NCBI GenBank assembly: GCA_028691835.1 | Contig: JAQUYN010000008.1 | Coordinates: 1-50,237 of the forward strand | Direction of reading: 5' to 3' | DNA: 50,237 nucleotides | DNA from: Alphaproteobacteria bacterium | Lineage (GTDB): Bacteria > Pseudomonadota > Alphaproteobacteria > UBA9219 | In this document: positions 33,202 through 40,904 of the stretch, piece after piece | How the letters are laid out: every line of letters begins with the position of its first letter | Position numbering within the stretch: the first letter of the stretch is position 1 | The notes under the pieces: model-generated | What the model was told of the DNA's origin: nothing | Seen by the model: the letters and a program-made list of their open reading frames with translations, nothing else | The model's database searches: none | Program-made: the position numbers and the translations under genes

Positions 33202-34998
33202 ATGGCACAAAATAACATCGTTATCGGCATTGTCGGCGCAGGAAGAATGGGCAGCGGAATTGCTGAATCAGCAGCAACACAAGGTGCCCATGTTGTGCTG
33301 ATTGATCCCCGCGAGAAGTCCATTCTTGCCGCCATGGATGGTATTGACAAAGCCCTCACACAAAAAGTCGTCGATAATGAGCTGACCCTCGAAGCCAAAA
33401 CGGCTATTTTGGGCCGGATCACAACGGAAACGCGCTTTGAAGCACTGAAACCAGTCGATTTGTGCGTTGAAGTCGTCCTCGATAATGACAGCATCAAAGT
33501 CTATATGCATAAACGAATTCGTCAGTTCATCCGACCGGACGCCATCTTGGTCAGCAACACGATGAACCTCTCGATTGAACGCATGGCCAAGCACCAAGTT
33601 ATCCCAGCCAACTTTATGGGCGTTGTCTTCGGCTTCCCCCCCCAAACAAACAAAGAAGTCAAACTGATCCCGTCGTCCTTTACGTCAAAGGAAACAATCA
33701 AAAAGGCGACGCAGATTCTGAATGGAATTGGCAAAAACATAACAGTCATCGCCGATAAAAAGGAGCCCCTGAGCCTGATGGTCATGACGCGCATGAATAT
33801 CGATAATGCGCTTATGCTTGTATCTTTTGCTATATCGGGCAGCGGTATTTGGCTTATTAATGACCCCCAAACCGCGAAAATTGCAACAACGGTTGGCTTT
33901 ATAACCAGCATTCTGATTGTGTGCCATTTCGTTGTCCTTATCAAGCGGACCATGAAACGCCTACGCCGCATTTGCGCGGCCCTTACAGGTCTTGCTGCCG
34001 ATGACCACAACGTTAAAGTCCCCGATACAAAGGCAAATGATGAGTATGGTGATCTCGCCCGTATCGTTGATGTCTTTAAACTAATCGTCAAACAACTCGA
34101 CGACATCAGCGAGCAAAGCGAAAAAGATCGCATGCAAGCCGAAGAAAAACGCAAGGGCCTCGAGCATTGCGCGCAAGAATTCCGCACCAGCGTCAGTGGC
34201 ATTGCAGAAACTGTTTCATCAAAAGCCCTTTCTCTTGCGGATAATGCAAAGGATCTAACAAGTGGCTCGAATGAAACAAGTCGCCTTTCGGAAATGGTAA
34301 GCCGCGCAACGGACCAAGCTTCATCAAGCATCCAAACTGTCGCCTCAGCCGCCGAAGAGCTTTCGGCATCAATTTCAGAAATTAATCGTCAGGTTGAAGA
34401 AAGCAGCAAAATCTCGGATCAAGCCGTCACACAAGTTCACAAAACTGATGCGACCGTTTCCGGGCTTTTAGAAGCGGCTGAACAAATTGGCGATGTTGTC
34501 AAACTTATTCAAAGCATTGCCGAACAGACAAACCTTCTGGCGTTAAATGCAACAATCGAAGCCGCCCGCGCAGGCGAAGCAGGCAAAGGCTTTGCTGTCG
34601 TCGCAGGTGAAGTGAAAAGCCTCGCCAGCCAAACGGCAAAGGCCACCGAAGAAATCTCACAAAAAATTGTGACCGTTCAGAATGTCACAAAATCTGCAGT
34701 TGAAGACATTCGTTTAATTGGAGAGGTCATCGATAAAAACAATCAAGTCACACAAATCATCGCAGAAGCCATTCAACAACAATCCTCGGCTACTCAAGAA
34801 ATCTCGACAAACATTCAAACAGCTGTCGTCGGAACAAGTGAAGTTTCATCCTCCATTCAATCCGTCACAGGAGCCGCCGATCATTCAAAATCTGCTGCAA
34901 ATGATGTTTTGACAGTATCATCCGAACTCGCAGACGAATCAAAGCGACTTCAAGACCAAATCAAAGCATTCCTTGCTCGTGTGTGCTCCGGCAGCTAA
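33202..34998 (+). CDS. Chemoreceptor with an N-terminal 3-hydroxyacyl-CoA dehydrogenase-like NAD-binding domain (chimeric MCP)
   Basis: One uninterrupted frame of 598 residues from the ATG at 33202 (GGAG 6 nt upstream; another ATG at 33190). Residues 6-185 are a 3-hydroxyacyl-CoA dehydrogenase N-domain. The NAD motif is intact (G12, G14, G17), D35 ends strand 2, and the helical CoA-binding tail follows (about 40-80). By hand alignment the catalytic His falls on V142 (family MHFFNPV reads VVFGFPP) and the catalytic Glu on K154, so it is probably not an enzyme. The dehydrogenase C-domain is absent. Two membrane helices follow (about 203-219 and 227-247) with a loop of only a few residues. Then come a HAMP domain with NDEYGDLA and an MCP signalling domain with the hairpin tip [35 protein letters not shown]. 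There is no periplasmic sensor, so the dehydrogenase domain is inferred to be the cytoplasmic sensor for NAD(H) or acyl-CoA. No che genes are nearby. Confidence 0.93.
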   Translation: MAQNNIVIGIVGAGRMGSGIAESAATQGAHVVLIDPREKSILAAMDGIDKALTQKVVDNELTLEAKTAILGRITTETRFEALKPVDLCVEVVLDNDSIKVYMHKRIRQFIRPDAILVSNTMNLSIERMAKHQVIPANFMGVVFGFPPQTNKEVKLIPSSFTSKETIKKATQILNGIGKNITVIADKKEPLSLMVMTRMNIDNALMLVSFAISGSGIWLINDPQTAKIATTVGFITSILIVCHFVVLIKRTMKRLRRICAALTGLAADDHNVKVPDTKANDEYGDLARIVDVFKLIVKQLDDISEQSEKDRMQAEEKRKGLEHCAQEFRTSVSGIAETVSSKALSLADNAKDLTSGSNETSRLSEMVSRATDQASSSIQTVASAAEELSASISEINRQVEESSKISDQAVTQVHKTDATVSGLLEAAEQIGDVVKLIQSIAEQTNLLALNATIEAARAGEAGKGFAVVAGEVKSLASQTAKATEEISQKIVTVQNVTKSAVEDIRLIGEVIDKNNQVTQIIAEAIQQQSSATQEISTNIQTAVVGTSEVSSSIQSVTGAADHSKSAANDVLTVSSELADESKRLQDQIKAFLARVCSGS

Positions 34999-35009
34999 CC
35001 ACAAAGAAT

Positions 35010-35071
35010 GGGGGGCAGCGCTCTCAATACGTCAGTTCATAGACAGATTGGTTTAAGCCCCCCCCTTTTTT
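35010..35071 (+). terminator. Rho-independent terminator of the chemoreceptor gene with a repeat fragment in its loop
   Basis: GGGGGGC at 35010-35016 can pair with GCCCCCC at 35057-35063, followed by more C and then six T (35066-35071), directly after the chemoreceptor stop codon. The loop is unusually long at 40 bp. It is filled by the 38-bp right end of the dispersed repeat (GCTCTCAATACGTCAGTTC to CAGATTGGT), matching 18550-18581. Confidence 0.65.
35016..35053. repeat. Dispersed repeat, 38-bp right-end fragment
   Basis: CAGCGCTCTCAATACGTCAG and the following TTCATAGACAGATTGGT are almost identical to the right end of the 93-bp element at 18494-18586, with only a few differences. The left terminal repeat is missing, so this is a truncated copy or a shorter form. 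It lies in the loop of the chemoreceptor terminator. Confidence 0.7.
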
Positions 35072-35148
35072 GATATTAACGCAGCCTTTTATATGAAAAT
35101 AATTCGATAGGACTAGATTCCACCCTAATTCCATGTTATACAATCTGC

Positions 35149-35256
35149 ATGAGCAACACATTCGCAACTTTTTGTGATCTGAACGGGACCGCCTTTGCGG
35201 CCACCGCTGTTGCGCCCATCGCTGCTATTATTATTAGCATTATTATTCCTGCTTAA
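35149..35256 (+). CDS. Possible isoleucine-rich leader peptide or micro-protein (35 residues)
   Basis: ATG at 35149 to TAA at 35256 encodes 35 residues ending AAIIISIIIPA, with two runs of three ATT codons separated by one Ser codon. Amino-acid-rich runs near the end resemble leader peptides of attenuated branched-chain amino-acid operons, but the downstream gene is not a recognisable biosynthetic gene. A short membrane peptide is the alternative. There is no ribosome site; a TATACAAT-like box about 5-12 nt upstream would fit a leaderless message. A perfect 14-bp palindrome, CCTGCTTAAGCAGG, covers the stop codon (35248-35261). Existence as a gene is uncertain. Confidence 0.3.
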   Translation: MSNTFATFCDLNGTAFAATAVAPIAAIIISIIIPA

Positions 35257-35310
35257 GCAGGAACATACACACGTCTCACCCAAAATAACCGGTCTATTTT
35301 TATAAATCTC

Positions 35311-35345
35311 TCTAAGAGAGTCGTGCGTTCAACGCACAAAGGAGT
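35311..35345 (+). promoter_or_regulatory. Two hairpins and a strong ribosome site before the orphan gene
   Basis: CTCTC-TAA-GAGAG and GTGCGT-TCA-ACGCAC form consecutive perfect stem-loops in the 40 bp upstream of the start, ending about 3 nt before an AAGGAG ribosome site at 35339-35344. Such leaders can stabilise a transcript or control translation. The ribosome site fixes the start of the next gene at 35350 rather than the upstream in-frame ATG at 35323, which lies within the second hairpin. Confidence 0.55.
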
Positions 35346-35349
35346 TGTT

Positions 35350-36036
35350 ATGAGTTTTCTCTTTTCGTCCGAAGATACTGTCAAACTGGAAGATGACACT
35401 GAGTTGAAGAAAGCTTGGAATGCGCTCAACAACGCGCCATCCACGGCAGGGCTCGTCGGGGCGCAGTACAAAGTCAATAGGACCAATCAACACACCATCC
35501 GCGTACCGGATAAAAAAACATCCACCCCTAAAAAAGACGTTTTCCACGGCGTCGTCGTAAACCTTTGCAACGTCACACTTGAAAATGGACTAAATATGAC
35601 TGACATCAACAATATGACTGACATCAGCAAAAAGAACCCACAGTATGAAACGTTGAAGTTCGTTTGGCACCTTCAGGAAAAGAAAAAGACTGGGACAGTA
35701 CGCGTATCTTCAACCAATCAATTTTCAAATCTTGTCAACGTCACGGATGACCAGGTTGAGTTCCCAACGCCGCTTGGCGTTGCCCCAGCAAATACAACCA
35801 CGGTCTATGTCGCCTATGAAAATGCGGCAGGCGACACGCCCGTCGTTTTCAAAATGCCACTTCTCAGCTTCCGCAGATCTGTCGTTCCACGTTCATGGGA
35901 CGCCGTGACCACAACCCCAAGCCTTTACGGTGGGCTTGCCAAGAATGGTAAAACCAAACAACCCGCCCCAGCAGCACGCACGGATGTTATGGGGCACCAA
36001 GCGCAGAAACCAAAATTTAGTGAATTGGACGCCTAA
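35350..36036 (+). CDS. Orphan hypothetical protein, 228 residues
   Basis: The start ATG at 35350 has AAGGAG 5 nt upstream. I do not recognise any family. The protein has no signal peptide or membrane helix. The N-terminal third is charged (SSEDTVKLEDDTELKKAWNAL). The middle contains a small internal repeat (MTDINNMTDIS) and stretches of alternating hydrophobic residues suggestive of beta strands (TVRVSSTNQFSNLVNVTDDQVEF, TTTVYVAYENAAG). The C-terminal 50 residues are Pro/Lys/Ala-rich and probably disordered. Its stop codon TAA is the first three bases of a repeat copy. It is well expressed if the ribosome site is a guide; the function is unknown. Confidence 0.75.
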   Translation: MSFLFSSEDTVKLEDDTELKKAWNALNNAPSTAGLVGAQYKVNRTNQHTIRVPDKKTSTPKKDVFHGVVVNLCNVTLENGLNMTDINNMTDISKKNPQYETLKFVWHLQEKKKTGTVRVSSTNQFSNLVNVTDDQVEFPTPLGVAPANTTTVYVAYENAAGDTPVVFKMPLLSFRRSVVPRSWDAVTTTPSLYGGLAKNGKTKQPAPAARTDVMGHQAQKPKFSELDA

Positions 36037-36066
36037 TACCAGCGAGCCTATGAACGGATTGGTATA
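36034..36066. repeat. Dispersed repeat, minimal 33-bp form
   Basis: TAATACCAGCGAGCCTATGA and the following ACGGATTGGTATA combine the left end of the long form (ATACCAGCG-GCCTATGAACGGA, compare 29250) directly with a right end GATTGGTAT (compare 35044-35051). The outer 8 bp TAATACCA and TGGTATAA are near-perfect inverted repeats. It provides the stop codon of the preceding gene and lies between convergent genes. Confidence 0.65.
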
Positions 36067-36077
36067 AAGACGGATAA

Positions 36078-37475
36078 TCAAAACTGAGGGGGCACAATAC
36101 CGGATAGCTTGAGGGCCGCGATAAGCTGCGCTTTAAGGCGATCAAGACCCGCTTGGTCTTTCGCTTCAGCGCGGGCAACAAGAACGGCCTGCGTGTTCGA
36201 CGCACGAAGCAACCACCAACCATCGGGCGTGAGTACGCGGACTCCGTCCGTGTCGTCAACCTTGGCTTGATCCGCAAGCAACCGAGCCTTGACTTCATCA
36301 ACGACGGCAAACTTGCGCGCCTCTTCGACGTCAAAGCGAAGCTCTGGCGTGTTGACCATTTCCAGCAAGGTATCGCGCAAATCGGAAAGCGTCGTATTGA
36401 ATGTTTCAATCAGCGACATCAAGCGCACGCCGCAATAGATCGCATCATCAAAGCCATAAAACTTATCGGCAAAAAAGATGTGGCCGCTCATCTCGCCAGC
36501 CAAGGGAGCTTTCGTTTCTGCCATCTTGACCTTGATCAGCGAGTGACCCGTCTTCCACATCAAGGGCTTGCCGCCATCCTTAGCAATCGAGTCGAACAAA
36601 ACCTGCGAGGCCTTGACGTCCGCAATGATCGTCGCACCGGGAAAGCTCTTCAAAACTTCACGTGCATAAATTGCGAGAAGCTGATCACCAGCAAGAATAC
36701 GCGCTTTTCCATCGACAGCACCGATGCGATCCGCATCGCCATCAAAAGCAATGCCCATATCCGCGCCCGTTTCTAAAACAGCCTTTTGCAAATCGACAAG
36801 GTTCTTTGGCACGGTTGGATCGGGATGATGGTTAGGAAAATGTCCATCAATATCACCGAACAAAATCGTGTGCTTGCCGGGGAGCTTGTCTGTCAAACGC
36901 TTCAAAATTTCACCGGCAGCCCCATTGCCATTATCCCAAACAACGTTCAGACCCTTCGTGCCTTGAAAATCTTGCAGCAAGCGATCAATGTAGGCATCGC
37001 TGACATCTATCGTTTTCTCTGTGCCCTTCCCGACCTCAAAATCTCCAGCAGCAGCCAACGCAGCAAGCGCCATGATCTTGTCGCCATAAATAGGGCCACC
37101 ACCCGGCAAACGCGTGGCCATCAGCATTTTGAATCCATTTTGATCGGGAGGATTATGTGATCCCGTTACCATCACGCCAGCATCAGCCTCAGTATGATAG
37201 GTTGAGAAATACAACATCGGGGTTGGTCCAAGTCCGATCCGGTTGACCTCAAGCCCTGTTGTCAGCAAGCCCTTAACAAGCGCAGCCTCAAGCTCGGGCG
37301 AATGTGTGCGACCGTCATAACCAACCATGACTCGCTTGCCTCCAGCCCGTACGATCATGGTGCCATAGGCCTTTCCCAAGGCCAAAGCATCGGCTGGATG
37401 CAGATTTTGACCAACAGAGCCACGTACATCATACTCGCGAAGTATTACGTTATCGAAATGGTGCTGGTTTGTCAT
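36078..37475 (-). CDS. Phosphomannomutase/phosphoglucomutase
   Basis: About 465 residues from the ATG at 37475 (a GTG at 37487 is possible). Alpha-D-phosphohexomutase features are in order: [11 protein letters not shown], the phosphoserine loop [15 protein letters not shown], the metal site [13 protein letters not shown], the sugar-binding GEMSGHIFF, and the C-terminal phosphate-binding loop [15 protein letters not shown]. It interconverts mannose-6-P and mannose-1-P (and the glucose forms) to feed nucleotide sugars for surface polysaccharide. It belongs to the AlgC/ManB bifunctional group by length and motifs. It is convergent with the orphan gene. Confidence 0.93.
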   Translation of the reverse strand: MTNQHHFDNVILREYDVRGSVGQNLHPADALALGKAYGTMIVRAGGKRVMVGYDGRTHSPELEAALVKGLLTTGLEVNRIGLGPTPMLYFSTYHTEADAGVMVTGSHNPPDQNGFKMLMATRLPGGGPIYGDKIMALAALAAAGDFEVGKGTEKTIDVSDAYIDRLLQDFQGTKGLNVVWDNGNGAAGEILKRLTDKLPGKHTILFGDIDGHFPNHHPDPTVPKNLVDLQKAVLETGADMGIAFDGDADRIGAVDGKARILAGDQLLAIYAREVLKSFPGATIIADVKASQVLFDSIAKDGGKPLMWKTGHSLIKVKMAETKAPLAGEMSGHIFFADKFYGFDDAIYCGVRLMSLIETFNTTLSDLRDTLLEMVNTPELRFDVEEARKFAVVDEVKARLLADQAKVDDTDGVRVLTPDGWWLLRASNTQAVLVARAEAKDQAGLDRLKAQLIAALKLSGIVPPQF

Positions 37476-37770
37476 GATAAAGGTCACTTTCTCGTTGTCA
37501 TAGCCGATGGCTCATATTGTGAAAATTATTTTCACTTCTGCGGCGTTTATATGCCACAATTCGATCTAAAATCGAAGCATTTTATGCCTTTTTAACGGCA
37601 AGTTATTCTTTTCACTCACATACTGCATCAGAATAAAACAAGTTCGATTTTTGAACTTCTTTAACTTAGCAAAAATCCAATCATAACTTAAGGTTAGATC
37701 AAACATCCTGTGAGACAATGGAACAATGGAACAAGGACCCGCGTTATTGTACCCATGGAAAGATAAGAAG
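37476..37770. other. Divergent gap between phosphomannomutase and Tad genes
   Basis: About 295 bp, A+T rich, with no convincing gene. It should hold the promoters of both flanking units. A tandem TGGAACAATGGAACAA near 37718 lies just upstream of the TadE-like gene. One in-frame ATG at 37726 could extend that gene into this gap; the later ATG at 37771 is preferred. Confidence 0.35.
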
Positions 37771-38295
37771 ATGCTTGGCTCTTTTCATAAACTCTTGCGC
37801 CACCCAAAGCGCCTTCCCTCACAACACGACAAACAACGTCGTGGCGTGACGGCTGTTGAGTTCGCGCTGATTGCGCCAGCCTTCTTTATGCTCTTGGTTG
37901 GTATTACCGAAATTTCTCTTGTGATGCTCACGGAGCATCTTTTAGAAAATGCAACTTATAACGCTTCACGCACGGCCAAGACCGGTTACGTTGCTTCCGA
38001 GAAAACACAAATTGAAACCGTTATGGATGTTTTGCTAACCCGTCTGAGTGGTTTATCCCCGCTCATCGATCCGGCAAAAATTTCTGTTACATGGACCTCT
38101 TATGGCGACCTCAGTGATATTGGTCAGCCCGATCAAGGCGAGGTTTCTATGGGGACAGCCTCCCAAGTCGTGGTCTATACAATTTCATACCCATGGAAAC
38201 TTTTTACCCCCGTCATTGGGAATATCATTGGAGACGAAAATAAAATTATCAATCTAACGTCTCGAATTGTGGTGCGCAATGAACCGTATGATTAA
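37771..38295 (+). CDS. TadE-like pseudopilin
   Basis: About 174 residues from the ATG at 37771 (alternative 37726). The TadE signature is a basic stretch followed by RRGVTAVEFALIAPAFFMLLVGITEISLVM, where the Gly-Val junction and conserved Glu five residues later mark a type IV prepilin-like cleavage site and the start of the membrane helix. The rest is a periplasmic domain. TadE-type minor pseudopilins belong to the Tad/Flp tight-adherence pilus system. It overlaps the next gene by 17 bp. The Tad secretion motor genes (cpa/tad) are not in the window. Confidence 0.88.
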   Translation: MLGSFHKLLRHPKRLPSQHDKQRRGVTAVEFALIAPAFFMLLVGITEISLVMLTEHLLENATYNASRTAKTGYVASEKTQIETVMDVLLTRLSGLSPLIDPAKISVTWTSYGDLSDIGQPDQGEVSMGTASQVVVYTISYPWKLFTPVIGNIIGDENKIINLTSRIVVRNEPYD

Positions 38296-38863
38296 ACGCC
38301 TCTCGTTCAAACTGCAGGAATTTGCTTTTGCAACTCAACAAAAAGGGACAGTTGCGATTGAGTTTGCATTGTCTTTGCCCATATGGATCGCTTTGCTGAT
38401 TGGATCCACGGACTCAAGCTATATGATGATCGTGTCCCAACGGGTGGACCGCATCGCCTATTCCATCACAGACATCATCACCCAGTCAGAAACGATTAGT
38501 CATACTGATCTCGACAACATTATGCTAGCGGCAGGACAGCTCATGCAGCCTTTCAGCTTTGCCGAAGACGGTGTTGTCATTGTTTCGTCTGTCTATAAGC
38601 CCTCGGGCGCAGCCACAATTATAAGCTGGCAATATGTTGGCGGTGGAAGTTTGGCGCGTGGAAGTAAAATTGGCGTATCCGGTGGCACCCCCACCCTGCC
38701 GGGAGATTTAGTGTTGAATGACAATGAAAACATTATCATTACAGAGGTGTACTACTTATTTAAACCGATGTTTATCAATGCCGGCATTTTATCGGAGGGC
38801 GATATTTATCGCGTCGCCATTTACAAGCCGCGCCTAAGCCCACTTATCACACCGCCGACATAA
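38279..38863 (+). CDS. TadE/TadF-like pseudopilin
   Basis: About 194 residues from the ATG at 38279, inside the end of the preceding gene. It has an N-terminal basic segment and the TadE-like KGTVAIEFALSLPIWIALLIGSTDSSYMM helix, again with the Glu after the Gly processing site. A periplasmic domain with mixed strands follows. As second gene of a TadE, TadE/F, TadG triplet, it is probably the TadF equivalent. Family-level assignment is strong; the exact role in pilus assembly is inferred. Confidence 0.85.
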   Translation: MNRMIKRLSFKLQEFAFATQQKGTVAIEFALSLPIWIALLIGSTDSSYMMIVSQRVDRIAYSITDIITQSETISHTDLDNIMLAAGQLMQPFSFAEDGVVIVSSVYKPSGAATIISWQYVGGGSLARGSKIGVSGGTPTLPGDLVLNDNENIIITEVYYLFKPMFINAGILSEGDIYRVAIYKPRLSPLITPPT

Positions 38864-38873
38864 GGAGATAATC

Positions 38874-40307
38874 ATGTCGATGATTAAAACAACCAAAGCT
38901 ATGCGCAGATTGATAAAGCGCTTCGCCCAAGAAGAAAGCGGCATGACGCTGCCAACCTTGGCGCTTGCGTTCATGGCTCTGTCTGGCTTTATCGGGACTT
39001 CTATTGACGTTGCGCGCCTGCAGTTGGTGCAGTCCCGACTTTCCTTCGCCCTTGATGCAGCAGGCCTTGCTGCCGGGTCCACAATGAATACAACAAACCT
39101 CGAGACAGAACTTACAAAATATCTGAACGTGAACTTCCCATCAAAATACATGGGAACCTCCACGCCACAGCTCGACTCTAGAACATCCAGCGACAATCTT
39201 GTGATTGATATTGTTGCCACCACGCAAATGCCAACAACCTTTATGAATGTTTTGGGCATCAGCGAGATGACAGTCACGGCCAAAACGCAAGTCACACGAA
39301 CATCGTCTGGGCTTGAACTTGTTATGGCCCTCGACAACACGGGATCTATGTCTGGGACAAAACTAACAGCCCTTAAATCGGCAGCAACATCGCTTGTCAA
39401 TATTCTCTATGGATCGAAAACAACGGTCCCTGATTTGTGGATCGGCCTTGTCCCCTTTTCGCAAGCTGTGAACATTGGCAAAACACGAACGACATGGATT
39501 GATCAAACCAACTTCGCGACCCTGAACTGGGCCACAACCTCGTGGAGTGGCTGCGTTGACGCACGGGATTCAAACAGTGGGGACATTGTCGATGATCCGC
39601 CAACCGTACAAACCTATAAGGCTTACTATTCACCAAGTACGGATAATCGGCCCTATCCCTATAACACATATTGGTATTTATACGCGAATAGATGGATCAC
39701 CAACCGCACACCACTCACCTATGCCTCCCCGCTGACGACATCATTGGGGCCAAATAAATATTGCCCTCAGGCACTGACTGCCTTGACCTCCAATAAAACC
39801 ACTATCTTGTCAGGCATTAATAGCATGACCGCCATAGGCAACACACACGTCGGGCTGGGGGCTATTTGGGGTTGGAATATGCTGTCCCCACGCTGGCGTG
39901 GTCTTTGGGGCGGGGAGATGGATGCCAATGCCCTCCCCTTGGATTACGGGACCAAGCACATGAACAAGGCGCTGATCTTACTGACAGACGGTGCAAATAC
40001 GATGAGCAGCACGATTTTCACGGCTTATGGTTATTTAAGTGATGGAAGACTCGGATCGACCTCAAATACATCAACGGCGGTCAGTAGCTTGAACTCAAAA
40101 CTGACATCCGTCTGTACGGCAATGAAAGAAAGAGGCATCTATGTCTATACCATCGCACTTGGAAATCCGGGTACGACCATTCAAAACCTGCTGAAAGGGT
40201 GCGCCTCTGCCGATAACTATTATTTTAACTCTCCGACGAGTTCCGAGTTGACCTCCGTCTTCAACTCAATCGCAGATTCTCTTTCAAATCTAAGGATTAG
40301 CCAATAG
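38874..40307 (+). CDS. TadG-like protein with von Willebrand factor A domain
   Basis: A 477-residue protein. An N-terminal TadG-type helix (GMTLPTLALAFMALSGFIGTSIDVARL) anchors it in the membrane. From about residue 145 it has a VWA domain with the metal-ion site LVMALDNTGSMSGTKL, the threonine segment (AIGNTHVGLGAIWGWNML) and the third site in ALILLTDGANTM. TadG proteins are envelope-exposed parts of the Tad pilus or secretion system and may mediate adhesion. A large insertion rich in Trp and Tyr (about residues 195-300) lies between the metal motifs. A strong terminator follows 13 bp later. Confidence 0.9.
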   Translation: MSMIKTTKAMRRLIKRFAQEESGMTLPTLALAFMALSGFIGTSIDVARLQLVQSRLSFALDAAGLAAGSTMNTTNLETELTKYLNVNFPSKYMGTSTPQLDSRTSSDNLVIDIVATTQMPTTFMNVLGISEMTVTAKTQVTRTSSGLELVMALDNTGSMSGTKLTALKSAATSLVNILYGSKTTVPDLWIGLVPFSQAVNIGKTRTTWIDQTNFATLNWATTSWSGCVDARDSNSGDIVDDPPTVQTYKAYYSPSTDNRPYPYNTYWYLYANRWITNRTPLTYASPLTTSLGPNKYCPQALTALTSNKTTILSGINSMTAIGNTHVGLGAIWGWNMLSPRWRGLWGGEMDANALPLDYGTKHMNKALILLTDGANTMSSTIFTAYGYLSDGRLGSTSNTSTAVSSLNSKLTSVCTAMKERGIYVYTIALGNPGTTIQNLLKGCASADNYYFNSPTSSELTSVFNSIADSLSNLRISQ

Positions 40308-40319
40308 CTCACATCCTGC

Positions 40320-40345
40320 AAAGAGCCCCCCTTTGGGGGCTCTTT
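40320..40345 (+). terminator. Terminator after the Tad gene triplet
   Basis: Perfect 11-bp stem AAAGAGCCCCC (40320-40330) and GGGGGCTCTTT (40335-40345) with a 4-base loop, lying 13 bp after the TadG-like stop. A T-rich stretch (ATATTTTTTA) follows within 10 bp. Confidence 0.9.
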
Positions 40346-40439
40346 GGGTGAATATTTTTTACGATCCGCTCTAAAAATTAACCCTTATTAATATCTAAGC
40401 CCTTAACATGAAAGTAATTTTTTATGTTGCAGCGCACTC

Positions 40440-40455
40440 ACATTAAGCTTAATGT
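40440..40455. promoter_or_regulatory. Perfect 16-bp palindrome upstream of sciP
   Basis: ACATTAAGCTTAATGT is its own reverse complement and lies about 70 bp before the sciP start, within an A+T-rich region that also holds TTAACCCTTATTAA at 40379-40392. CtrA sites are built from TTAA half-sites, normally 7 bp apart. The spacing here is not canonical, so this is a candidate operator for CtrA or for an unknown regulator. A TATTAT box near 40480 could be the -10. Confidence 0.45.
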
Positions 40456-40525
40456 TAGGCGTTTCTAAAGAGATTTCGTGTATTATTCATCTATAGTCTA
40501 AATACTTTCAAGCGGAGATTTTATC

Positions 40526-40837
40526 ATGACACAATCTAGCCCCTCCTTTGCTACGTCTGGCGATCAGGTCAAAATCGTACGTATGACCGAGCGTCAACGT
40601 GAACTCGACAAACTACCCTCGGCCAAAACGCGCCGCTGGGTTATGCGGCGCAAAGCGCAGGTTGTTACAGCCGTGCGCAACGGGGTTCTAACGCTTCCTG
40701 AAGCCTGTGATCGTTATCACCTCTCTGAGGAAGAGTTCAAGTCTTGGGCCAGCCTTATGGACAACCACGGCGTCCATGGTCTTCGTGCAACACGCATTCA
40801 AGAATACCGTGGCACAGGTTCTCATGGCGACGAATAA
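40526..40837 (+). CDS. sciP: SciP-like CtrA inhibitory regulator (DUF1153)
   Basis: A 103-residue protein with the DUF1153 core TRRWVMRRKAQVVTAVRNGVLTLPEACDRYHLSEEEFKSWASLMDNHGVHGLRATRIQEYR, closely matching Caulobacter SciP over about 65 residues, including the helix-turn-helix. The N-terminal 30 residues differ from the usual GPDG-containing start of the family. In Caulobacter SciP binds CtrA and represses CtrA-dependent genes, many of them flagellar, during G1. Here the flagellar genes fliI and fliJ lie 2-4 kb away. GGAG lies 8 nt upstream of the ATG. Confidence 0.9.
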   Translation: MTQSSPSFATSGDQVKIVRMTERQRELDKLPSAKTRRWVMRRKAQVVTAVRNGVLTLPEACDRYHLSEEEFKSWASLMDNHGVHGLRATRIQEYRGTGSHGDE

Positions 40838-40870
40838 CGGTTTCACCGCCTTTGTTTGAAGGTATGTAAT

Positions 40871-40903
40871 AAAAAGGGCCCACATCCGATGTGGGTCCTT
40901 TTT
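40871..40903. terminator. Bidirectional terminator between sciP and the methyltransferase gene
   Basis: A 15-bp stem AAAAAGGGCCCACAT (40871-40885) and ATGTGGGTCCTTTTT (40889-40903) has one internal mismatch and a 3-base loop. The A and T tracts at the two ends give a U-tail in either direction, fitting the convergent sciP (+) and methyltransferase (-) genes. Confidence 0.92.
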
Positions 40904-40904
40904 A

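Noticed and set aside
33522..34331. Long minus-strand open frame (269 codons) opposite the chemoreceptor gene
   Set aside because: It is antisense to a well-supported coding sequence and has no family motif; its composition reflects the codon pattern of the opposite strand.
33190..34998. Assembly artefact joining a dehydrogenase gene to a chemoreceptor gene
   Set aside because: The frame is continuous, the join is exactly at the domain boundary, and the dehydrogenase part has apparently lost catalytic residues, which points to an old functional fusion. It cannot be fully excluded without reads.
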